NCBI GenBank assembly: GCA_945863085.1
Contig: CAMBCD010000211.1
Coordinates: 1-5,206 of the forward strand
DNA length: 5,206 nucleotides
Origin: Bordetella parapertussis
GTDB lineage: Bacteria > Pseudomonadota > Gammaproteobacteria > Burkholderiales > SG8-41
Direction of reading: 5' to 3'
Shown in pieces: positions 1 through 5,206 of this stretch. The notes beneath the pieces are model-generated. The model was not told the DNA's origin. It saw nothing but the letters and a program-made list of their open reading frames with translations, and made no database searches. The translations under genes and the position numbers were made by a program. The number at the start of each line of letters is the position of its first letter. Positions within the stretch are counted from its first letter, which is position 1.

Positions 1-125
1 AAAATATCCGGGTGGAAGACATGCGGATGTAAAGCCTCACTGAAGGTTGAATGATGATTTTACCGTGCCCCCTTGTGGAGTCGCATCAGTTTTCCAGCAT
101 ATGGAGCGAGGCGACCCTGTCCTCA

Positions 126-154
126 TTGTGCCGGTGTGGCGCGGCTCCTATAAT
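126..154 (+). promoter_or_regulatory. Probable sigma-70 promoter for the operon
   Basis: A perfect -10 hexamer, TATAAT, lies at 149-154. Seventeen bases upstream is TTGTGC (126-131), which keeps the TTG of the -35 consensus and matches 3 of 6 positions. No extended -10 (TGn) is present. A transcript would start near 161, giving a 5' leader of about 75-80 bases before the first receptor gene. The exact consensus and ideal spacing in a GC-rich background are the support. The -35 is weak, so an activator may be needed. The promoter also argues against translation starting upstream at 47, although that reading frame is open. Confidence 0.55.
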
Positions 155-196
155 CGAAGGCCGGCATTACAAGCCGTCGCAGAACAGCAATCCAAT

Positions 197-225
197 CAGT
201 GCAATAAAATCACTGTAATAAAATC
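197..225 (+). repeat. AT-rich 9-bp direct repeat with a small inverted repeat in the leader
   Basis: AATAAAATC occurs at 203-211 and again at 217-225, a 14-base period, just before the Shine-Dalgarno sequence. Overlapping it, CAGTG (197-201) and CACTG (211-215) form 5-bp inverted arms around a 9-base centre. The stretch is conspicuously AT-rich compared with its surroundings. It could be a regulator binding site downstream of the transcription start, or an unstructured AU-rich element that helps ribosome loading. The repeats are seen directly; the function is inference, and arms this short can occur by chance. Confidence 0.3.
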
Positions 226-226
226 G

Positions 227-232
227 AGGAGG
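227..232 (+). promoter_or_regulatory. Strong Shine-Dalgarno AGGAGG that sets the first gene's start
   Basis: A full consensus AGGAGG lies inside GAGGAGGAG (226-234). It is 3 bases before ATG 236 and 6 bases before ATG 239. The second spacing is near optimal, so 239 is preferred, with 236 one codon upstream as the alternative. Either start leads directly into a secretion signal, unlike the far-upstream open extension. Confidence 0.75.
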
Positions 233-238
233 AGCATG

Positions 239-1246
239 ATGATCGCAATCAATTTTCGCGCGTTGCGGATGCACGTGCGGTGTGGTTTCTGGCTGGGCAT
301 GACGGCATGCTGCCTCACCGGTACAGCTGCGGCGCAGGAGTGGAAGCCGGAGCGCAATATCGAAATGGTGGTGTCTTCCGGCGCCGGCGGTGCTGCCGAC
401 CGTTCGGCGCGCACGATCCAGAGATTCCTGCAGGACATCCCCGGCATGACCAACGTCGTCGTCAACAACAAACCCGGCGGCAGCGGCACGGTCGCCTGGA
501 CCTATGTCAATCAGCATCCTGGAGACGGTCACTACATCTCGACGCTGAACACCGCGCTGGTGAGCAACCAGATTGTCGGCCTCAGCACGCTGCGTTACCA
601 GGACATCACGCCGCTGAACATCATGATGCACGAGTATGTCGCGGTTTGGGCGCGCAGCGGCTCCACGCTGATGAGCAGCAAGGACCTGGTAGCCAGGCTG
701 AAACAGGATCCGGGTTCGGTCAGCTTCGGCATCTCGCCGGCGCGCGGTAACCAGAACCACATCGTGCTCGGCATGATTGCACGCGCCGCCGGCATCGATC
801 CCAAGCAGCTCAAGATCGTCGTCTATTCTTCGGGCGGTGCCGGCACCACCGCGGCGCTGGGCGGGCATGTCGAAGTCTGGGCCGGCACCCTGGGAGGGGC
901 GCTGCCGCTGGTGCAGGATGGACGCATCCGCGTGCTGGGCATCAGTTCACCGCAACGCCTCGCCGGCGCTCCCGCCGCGCTGCCGACCCTGCGCGAACAG
1001 GGCATCGACGCGGTGTACTCGGCATGGCGCGGTTTTCTGGCGCCGGGAAAGCTGACACCGGCGCAGACTGCGTTCTGGGATCGGACCTTCGCCAGCATCG
1101 TCGAAGATTCCGACTGGAAGGCTGAACTCGAGAAAAACGCCTGGGGTCGCGAATTCAAGAACTCTGCCGAAACGCGCAAGTTCCTCGAATCGGAGCACAA
1201 GCTGCTCGAAAAAATCCTTGCCGACCTCGGCATCGTCAAACGTTGA
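239..1246 (+). CDS. TTT (TctC/Bug) family periplasmic solute-binding receptor, first copy
   Basis: This 335-residue protein is a tripartite tricarboxylate transporter receptor: a periplasmic protein that binds a small, usually carboxylate-bearing solute. Residues 1-32 form a signal peptide with arginines at 7, 10 and 14, a hydrophobic core and an Ala-Ala-Ala cleavage region before QEW (33-35). Family landmarks follow in order: the first-strand loop S-G-A-G-G-A-A-D (47-54; D54 matches the conserved Asp of the usual G-G-x-x-D), V-V-V-N-N-K-P-G-G-S-G (73-83), P-G-D-G-H (94-98, the P-D-G region), S-F-G-I (162-165), the G-G-x-G-T loop (199-203), D-G-R-I-R-V-L-G-I (227-235) and W-R-G-F-L-A-P (263-269). 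Length is typical. It differs from the second receptor in this operon: the usual H-V-P-Y-K-G strand reads V-V-Y-S-S-G (194-199), and E-V-W-A-G (212-216) replaces the usual V-x-x-x-F/M segment. That suggests a different ligand. The start was chosen from the Shine-Dalgarno spacing and signal peptide; ATG 236 is the alternative. No TctA/TctB membrane genes are adjacent. The family call is secure; the ligand is unknown. Confidence 0.94.
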   Translation: MIAINFRALRMHVRCGFWLGMTACCLTGTAAAQEWKPERNIEMVVSSGAGGAADRSARTIQRFLQDIPGMTNVVVNNKPGGSGTVAWTYVNQHPGDGHYISTLNTALVSNQIVGLSTLRYQDITPLNIMMHEYVAVWARSGSTLMSSKDLVARLKQDPGSVSFGISPARGNQNHIVLGMIARAAGIDPKQLKIVVYSSGGAGTTAALGGHVEVWAGTLGGALPLVQDGRIRVLGISSPQRLAGAPAALPTLREQGIDAVYSAWRGFLAPGKLTPAQTAFWDRTFASIVEDSDWKAELEKNAWGREFKNSAETRKFLESEHKLLEKILADLGIVKR

Positions 1247-1278
1247 TTTCGCGCAACATCATCCACACGGAGTGCTTC

Positions 1279-2982
1279 ATGCCTGACAAGCCGGCCAAGA
1301 TGTCCCAGCCGCAAGACTGGAAACTGATCGTCGAAAAAGACGTGCCGATCAAGCTGCGCGATGGCGCGATCATTTATTGCGACGTGTTGCGGCCGGACTG
1401 CAAGGAGAAGGTGCCGGCGCTGATGAACATCGGGCCGTACCAGAAGGACAAGTTGTGGCGGCCGCCGGCGGACCTCGAGGAAAAGGCGAATCCCTATCTG
1501 AACTGGGAAACCGCGAACCCGATGTGGTGGTGCCCGCGCGGTTATGCGCTGGTGCGCGTGGATTCGCGCGGCTCCGGCAAATCACCCGGCATGTCCGATC
1601 CGAACTCGTACCAGGAAGGCGTGGATTACCATGACGCCATCGAATGGGCGGCGAAACAGCCCTGGTGCTCGGGCAAGATCGGCGGACTGGGCGTGTCCTA
1701 TCACGCCAATTGCCAGTGGCGCGCAGCCAATATGCAGCCACCGTCGCTGAAAGCGATCCTGCCCTGGGAAGGCCGTGCCGATCTGTACCGCGACCAGGCC
1801 TATCACGGCGGCATCTTCGCCATGGGTTTCATTTCCAGCTGGCACAACACGCAGACCGCGCATCACCTGCTGGGCCGGCCGCGCGAATACAACCCCAATG
1901 CCTTCCGCAACGACATGCTGTGGAACTGGATGAGCAACAACCTCGATTCCGATTACTGGCGCATCCGCAGTGCGCAGTGGGAAAAAATCACCGTGCCGGT
2001 ATTCAGTGCCGGCAACTGGGGCGGTTTTTCACTGCACCTGCGCGGCAACATCGAAGGTTTCGTCAATGCCGCGTCAAAACACAAAAAACTGCGCATACAC
2101 ACCGGCTCGCATTTCCATCCCTTCCATTCGGAAGAAGGGCGCATCGACCAGCTGCGCTGGTTCGATTACTGGCTGAAGGACATCGACACCGGCATCATGG
2201 ATGAGCCGCCGATCAAGATCGAGATCCGCACCGGCGGCAGCACCGAGCCTTACAAATTCCGTTTTGAGAACGAATGGCCGCTGAAACGCACACAGTGGAC
2301 CAGGATGCATCTCAATATCGAGCGTGCGCAGGGCACGGACATCGACAGCGTCGAGGGTTCTTTGTCCACGCAGGCGCCGGCGAAGGAATCCAAACTCAGT
2401 TATTCCGCGAGTGGCGTGACCAAGGCGGGTGTCGCCTCATCGTCCACCGCGCTGATGCTCGCCGCGCAGAACAAGATGGGCGTGGCTTTCGAAACTCCGG
2501 TGCTGACCGAGGATACGGAAGTCACCGGGCCGCTGATGCTGAACCTGTGGGTGTCGAGTTCGACCGAAGACATGGACATCATGGTCACGCTGCGCAATAT
2601 CGATCCCGATGGCAAGGATGTCTGCGAAGTCGGTCAACAGGGGCAGTCGGTGCCGGCAGTGACCAAGGGCTGGCTGCGTGCTTCGCACCGCAAGCTGGAT
2701 CCGAAACGCACGCTGCCGTACCGGCCTTTCCATGCCCATGACGAACGGCAGTGGCTGACGCCGGGTGAAATCGTTGAATGCCAGATCGAAATCTGGCCGA
2801 CCTGCATGGTGTTCAAAAAAGGTCACAAGATCCGCATTGACATCCAGTCGCGTGACGGCGCCGGCAGCCAGATGTACGGGCATTACCACGCTGATTACAA
2901 CCTCGGTGCTGAAAACACGATTTATTCCGGTGGCGACAAACCGTCGTACCTGCTGCTGCCGATCATTCCGGCCAAAGCATAA
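1279..2982 (+). CDS. CocE/NonD family (peptidase S15-like) alpha/beta hydrolase
   Basis: This 567-residue hydrolase belongs to the group of cocaine esterase and X-Pro dipeptidyl-peptidases, serine enzymes that cleave esters or amides. No signal peptide is seen, so it is probably cytoplasmic. The N-terminal catalytic domain (about 15-310) shows I-G-P-Y (51-54; Y54 matches the oxyanion-hole Tyr of CocE), D-S-R-G-S-G-K-S-P-G (95-104), the nucleophile elbow G-V-S-Y-H-A (138-143; S140), W-E-G-R-A-D-L-Y (163-170) and R-W-F-D-Y-W-L-K (293-300). The C-terminal jelly-roll domain typical of the family covers about 330-560, with T-G-P-L-M-L-N-L-W-V-S-S (416-427) and G-W-L-R-A-S-H-R (464-471). Two oddities: the elbow ends in Ala rather than Gly, and G-N-W-G-G-F (245-250) has G249 where CocE carries its triad Asp (W-Y-D). 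H278, H280 and H283 are candidate catalytic histidines. From memory, a subgroup shares the N-W-G-G pattern. ATG 1279 has GGAG at 1269-1272, 6 bases away, and lies 32 bases after the receptor gene. The substrate is unknown. Confidence 0.92.
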   Translation: MPDKPAKMSQPQDWKLIVEKDVPIKLRDGAIIYCDVLRPDCKEKVPALMNIGPYQKDKLWRPPADLEEKANPYLNWETANPMWWCPRGYALVRVDSRGSGKSPGMSDPNSYQEGVDYHDAIEWAAKQPWCSGKIGGLGVSYHANCQWRAANMQPPSLKAILPWEGRADLYRDQAYHGGIFAMGFISSWHNTQTAHHLLGRPREYNPNAFRNDMLWNWMSNNLDSDYWRIRSAQWEKITVPVFSAGNWGGFSLHLRGNIEGFVNAASKHKKLRIHTGSHFHPFHSEEGRIDQLRWFDYWLKDIDTGIMDEPPIKIEIRTGGSTEPYKFRFENEWPLKRTQWTRMHLNIERAQGTDIDSVEGSLSTQAPAKESKLSYSASGVTKAGVASSSTALMLAAQNKMGVAFETPVLTEDTEVTGPLMLNLWVSSSTEDMDIMVTLRNIDPDGKDVCEVGQQGQSVPAVTKGWLRASHRKLDPKRTLPYRPFHAHDERQWLTPGEIVECQIEIWPTCMVFKKGHKIRIDIQSRDGAGSQMYGHYHADYNLGAENTIYSGGDKPSYLLLPIIPAKA

Positions 2983-2994
2983 CGGGGCGACCGC

Positions 2995-3855
2995 ATGGCT
3001 TACACTACGATCAACGGTATCAAGATCAATTACGAAATAGCGGGCAAGGGTACGCCGCTGCTGATGTTCGCGCCCGGCGGTTTCGGCTCGACCATCGCGC
3101 GCTGGACGGCGGCCGGCGGCAAGCGTGAATGGCAGGAGATGGATGGTCTTGCCACGCTGGCGAAACATTTCAAGGTCATCGCCTATGACCGCCGCGAGGC
3201 GGGATTTTCCGGCGGGCGTATCGAGCCGCTGACCTGGGAACATTATGTGCTCGAGGCGAAAACACTGCTGGAATTCGCCGGCGAGAAAAAAGCGCTGATC
3301 CTCGGCAGCTGCATGGGTGCTGCGCTGGCTACAGCTTTTGCCGAGCGCCATCCGGCAATGTGTCTGGGTCTGTACCTGCACTGGCCGGTGGGCGGTTACC
3401 GCTGGCTGCTGAAGGGGCAGACCTTTTTCCAGCGCCACATGGATTTTGTCCGTGCCAACGGTTTTGCCGCCGTGGTCAAACGCGCACCGGAGAAACGCAG
3501 CTTCTGGGAGGATGCCGAGATCGGGCCCTGGGGGCCGCCGACGGTGCACGACGCAGAGTTCGCTGCGCAGTACGTGAAGCAGGACATGGACCGTTACTTC
3601 GCGATCTGCGCACAGACCCGCAATACACTGTTCAATGACACACAATTTTCCGGTGCCGGCCCCGCGGCACTGATGAAAATGGACATCCCCACGTTTATCC
3701 AGTCCGGCAATGATTCTTCACACGCGCATTCGGCATCCTGGGCGACCAGGGAACTGATGCCCAATGCCGAGTTGTGGGACGTACTGCCGCCGCACCAGAA
3801 CGGCCGGAATACGCTGGAGCAGGTACTGCGCTTCCATGCGAAGCTTGGTTTGTAA
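2995..3855 (+). CDS. Small alpha/beta hydrolase with a Cys at the nucleophile elbow
   Basis: This 286-residue protein has the alpha/beta-hydrolase fold and no signal peptide, so it is probably cytoplasmic. Visible landmarks in order are the oxyanion-loop region L-L-M-F-A-P-G-G-F-G (22-31), the strand and turn Y-D-R-R-E-A-G-F-S-G (64-73), and the nucleophile elbow L-G-S-C-M-G-A (103-109). Here Cys106 replaces the usual Ser of G-x-S-x-G, as in dienelactone hydrolase. A distinctive L-H-W-P-V-G-G-Y-R-W (128-137) follows the elbow helix. The acid strand is I-P-T-F-I-Q-S-G-N-D (231-240), with D240 the likely acid. H267 in L-P-P-H-Q (264-268) is the likely catalytic His; H243 is a nearby alternative. 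It starts 12 bases after the CocE-like gene with only a weak GGGG (2984-2987) in front, which suggests translational coupling. It might hydrolyse an ester, lactone or thioester in the same pathway, but no specific reaction can be assigned. The fold is secure; the function is unknown. Confidence 0.88.
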   Translation: MAYTTINGIKINYEIAGKGTPLLMFAPGGFGSTIARWTAAGGKREWQEMDGLATLAKHFKVIAYDRREAGFSGGRIEPLTWEHYVLEAKTLLEFAGEKKALILGSCMGAALATAFAERHPAMCLGLYLHWPVGGYRWLLKGQTFFQRHMDFVRANGFAAVVKRAPEKRSFWEDAEIGPWGPPTVHDAEFAAQYVKQDMDRYFAICAQTRNTLFNDTQFSGAGPAALMKMDIPTFIQSGNDSSHAHSASWATRELMPNAELWDVLPPHQNGRNTLEQVLRFHAKLGL

Positions 3856-3882
3856 TTGCACCCATAACAAGAGGAGAACAAC

Positions 3883-4854
3883 ATGCACAAGACAGCAATC
3901 GCTGTGGCTCTGCTACTCGCCAGTACCGGCGCCGTTGCCGCGCAGGCCAAGGCCGCGCCGGACTTTCCGACACGCCCGATCCGCATCGTCGTCGGTTTCA
4001 CGCCCGGCGGCCAGCCCGACATTTTTTCGCGGCTGATCGGCACCAAGCTTGGTGAGGCGCTGGGCCAGCCGGTGGTGGTGGACAACCGCCCCGGCGCGGG
4101 CAGCGCGATTGGCGCCAAAATCGTCGCCGACGCGACGCCGGACGGCCACACGCTGCTCTGCGTTTCGGCCTCGCATGTCATTTCTCCGGCGGTGCGCAGG
4201 CTCAACTTCGATCCGGTCAGGGATTTTTCTGCCATTACGCAGATGTACAACGCATCGTACCTCCTGGTCGCCGCGCCGGGGCTGGGAGTAAAAAACGTCA
4301 AGGACCTGATCGCGATGGCGAAGGCCAAACCGGGCGTACTCAATTTCAGTTCGGCCGGCACCGGCAGCGGGACGCATTTCGCGGGTGAGGTATTCAAGGA
4401 CGCTGCGAAAATCGATATCGTGCACGTGCCCTACAAGGGCATACCCGAGGCAATGAACGACACCATGACCAACCGTGTGCAGATTTTCATGGCGCCGCTG
4501 GCAAGTTCGGTCGCACTGGTGCGTGAAGGCCGGCTGACCGCGCTTGGCGTCACTTCGCTGAAACGCGTGACCATTTACCCGGATATTCCGACGATCGCGG
4601 AATCCGGGCTGCCCGGATTCCAGTTCGATTCCTGGGGCGGCCTGCTGGCGCCATCGAAAACGCCGCGTGCAATCATCACCAAGCTCAACCGCGAGGTTAC
4701 CGCAGCGCTCAACAACCCCGAAATCCAGCAACGCATGCGTTCGCTGGGAGCGGAGCCGGCACCGACCACGCCGGAAGCCTTCGACAAACAGATCGTGCGT
4801 GAACTGGCGCAGATCGGGGCAATCGCCAGGCGCGCCGGCATCAAGCCGCAATAA
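3883..4854 (+). CDS. TTT (TctC/Bug) family periplasmic solute-binding receptor, second copy
   Basis: This 323-residue protein is a textbook Bug-type receptor. The signal peptide covers about residues 1-22 (M-H-K-T, then a hydrophobic core to V-A-A-Q-A); cleavage is likely after A20 or A22. The mature protein begins with the family signature F-P-T-R-P-I-R-I-V-V-G-F (28-39), followed by the ligand-loop motif T-P-G-G-Q-P-D (40-46; D46 is the conserved Asp), V-V-V-D-N-R-P-G-A-G (64-73), P-D-G-H-T-L-L (86-92), L-N-F-D-P-V-R-D-F (107-115), G-T-G-S-G-T-H-F (159-166), H-V-P-Y-K-G (181-186), P-D-I-P-T-I-A-E-S-G (233-242) and W-G-G-L-L-A-P (251-257). A good AGGAG (3872-3876) lies 6 bases before ATG 3883, and the gap from the hydrolase gene is 27 bases. 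It is clearly diverged from the first receptor, so it is not a recent tandem duplicate. It probably delivers a small carboxylate or carboxylate-like ligand. Neither the ligand nor the membrane partners can be identified here. Confidence 0.96.
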   Translation: MHKTAIAVALLLASTGAVAAQAKAAPDFPTRPIRIVVGFTPGGQPDIFSRLIGTKLGEALGQPVVVDNRPGAGSAIGAKIVADATPDGHTLLCVSASHVISPAVRRLNFDPVRDFSAITQMYNASYLLVAAPGLGVKNVKDLIAMAKAKPGVLNFSSAGTGSGTHFAGEVFKDAAKIDIVHVPYKGIPEAMNDTMTNRVQIFMAPLASSVALVREGRLTALGVTSLKRVTIYPDIPTIAESGLPGFQFDSWGGLLAPSKTPRAIITKLNREVTAALNNPEIQQRMRSLGAEPAPTTPEAFDKQIVRELAQIGAIARRAGIKPQ

Positions 4855-4876
4855 GAGCACCGTAAAGGGAACAACC

Positions 4877-5206
4877 GTGGCAAACGCGCTGATTTTGGAC
4901 GAAGCCTGCGTCAGGGAACTGGTGACGATGGACGATGCGCTGTCCGCTGTCGAGGAAGTGTTCGGCGAGCAGGGCCGCGGCCACGTGCTTAACGTGCCGC
5001 GGGTGCGCGCGCCGGTGAAAGGCGGCATCCTGCGCATCACTGCCGCAGTGCTGTCGTACCGCGGCTATTACGGAGTCAAGGTGTCGAGCACGGCGGTGTT
5101 CCACAGCAATGCCGGGCGCATGTTCTGCCTGTACCGCGAAGAGACCGGTGAATTGTGCGCTGTAGTACAGGTGTTTGCGATGGGTGCGCTGCGTACCGGC
5201 GCGGCA
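4877..5206 (+). CDS. Ornithine cyclodeaminase/mu-crystallin family protein, 5' part only
   Basis: An open frame starts at GTG 4877 and runs off the window after 110 residues. It matches the N-terminal half of the ornithine cyclodeaminase/mu-crystallin family, NAD(P)-binding proteins that include ornithine and lysine cyclodeaminases, alanine dehydrogenases and ketimine reductases. The opening I-L-D-E-A-C-V-R-E-L-V (6-16) and the helix M-D-D-A-L-S-A-V-E-E-V-F (18-29) are typical. G-V-K-V (66-69) carries K68, E-T-G-E-L (89-93) is the family turn, and A-L-R-T-G-A-A (104-110) carries R106, the near-invariant Arg just before the Rossmann domain. K68 and R106 match substrate-carboxylate-binding residues of Pseudomonas ornithine cyclodeaminase; R44 (or R42) may be the third. 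The usual G-G-x-x-x-x-M-P-A reads G-G-I-L-R-I-T-A-A (49-57). AAGGGA (4865-4870) lies 6 bases before GTG, and the gap from the receptor gene is 22 bases. The reaction cannot be assigned because the NAD(P) domain and catalytic Asp region are outside the window. Confidence 0.87.
   Translation, partial: MANALILDEACVRELVTMDDALSAVEEVFGEQGRGHVLNVPRVRAPVKGGILRITAAVLSYRGYYGVKVSSTAVFHSNAGRMFCLYREETGELCAVVQVFAMGALRTGAA

Noticed and set aside
3..32. A short open stretch in frame 3 ending at TAA 30-32 (N-I-R-V-E-D-M-R-M) that could be the C-terminus of an upstream gene.
   Set aside because: It looks protein-like, but ten codons cannot be distinguished from chance. Frames 1 and 2 are also open to 54 and 43. 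Sequence upstream of the window would decide.
47..238. In-frame N-terminal extension of the first receptor from ATG 47.
   Set aside because: It has no good Shine-Dalgarno, contains the TATAAT promoter box, has no family similarity, and would bury the signal peptide.
299..313. A lipobox-like M-T-A-C-C in the first receptor's signal peptide, hinting at a lipoprotein.
   Set aside because: Met at -3 is atypical, the hydrophobic stretch before it is too short, and a good Ala-Ala-Ala signal peptidase I site follows.
1243..1278. TTG start for the CocE-like gene overlapping the preceding stop codon.
   Set aside because: TTG is a rare start and there is no suitable ribosome binding site for it. ATG 1279 has GGAG at ideal spacing.
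2437..3645. A 402-codon open frame on the minus strand.
   Set aside because: It lies opposite two well-supported hydrolase genes, is rich in Arg and His, shows no recognisable motifs, and is the antisense shadow expected in GC-rich coding DNA.
3856..3882. Possible transcription terminator between the small hydrolase and the second receptor.
   Set aside because: The 27-base gap has no GC-rich hairpin or T-run; most of it is the ribosome binding site.
3913..5040. A 375-codon open frame on the minus strand.
   Set aside because: It is antisense to the second receptor and the cyclodeaminase-like gene, with Arg-rich low-information sequence and no family features.

Overview
The window looks like part of a Gram-negative, fairly GC-rich (roughly 60 % by eye) proteobacterial chromosome. 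A Betaproteobacterium of the Burkholderiales type is the best guess. The main clue is the pair of tripartite tricarboxylate transporter (TTT/TctC, 'Bug') periplasmic receptors, a family greatly expanded in that group. The codon use (many third-position G/C) and the strong AGGAGG-type ribosome binding sites fit, but no marker gene fixes the taxon.

Layout: positions 1-235 are a leader with no convincing gene. It holds a perfect TATAAT -10 box at 149-154, an AT-rich 9-bp direct repeat, and a strong Shine-Dalgarno sequence. Five genes then follow, all on the + strand and separated by only 12-32 bases, so they read as one operon: (1) a TTT receptor with a signal peptide, 239-1246; (2) a CocE/NonD-type (peptidase S15-like) hydrolase, 1279-2982; (3) a small alpha/beta hydrolase, 2995-3855; (4) a second, more classical TTT/Bug receptor, 3883-4854; (5) the first 110 residues of an ornithine cyclodeaminase/mu-crystallin family protein, 4877 to the window edge. 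No terminator, RNA gene, CRISPR array, insertion sequence or tRNA was seen.

How the genes may work together (inference): the two receptors would capture small, probably carboxylate-bearing molecules in the periplasm. The two hydrolases lack signal peptides and would cleave an ester or amide in the cytoplasm. The cyclodeaminase-like NAD(P)-binding protein would act on an amino-acid- or imine-like product. No TctA/TctB membrane subunits are in the window, so the receptors would have to share membrane partners encoded elsewhere or serve another role, such as sensing.

The most interesting points are catalytic departures in both hydrolases. The small alpha/beta hydrolase has Cys instead of Ser at the nucleophile elbow (G-S-C-M-G). 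The CocE-like enzyme keeps its Ser but has Gly where characterised CocE enzymes carry the triad Asp. The cassette as a whole (two different receptors around two atypical hydrolases plus a cyclodeaminase homologue) is a plausible uncharacterised catabolic unit whose substrate cannot be read from sequence.
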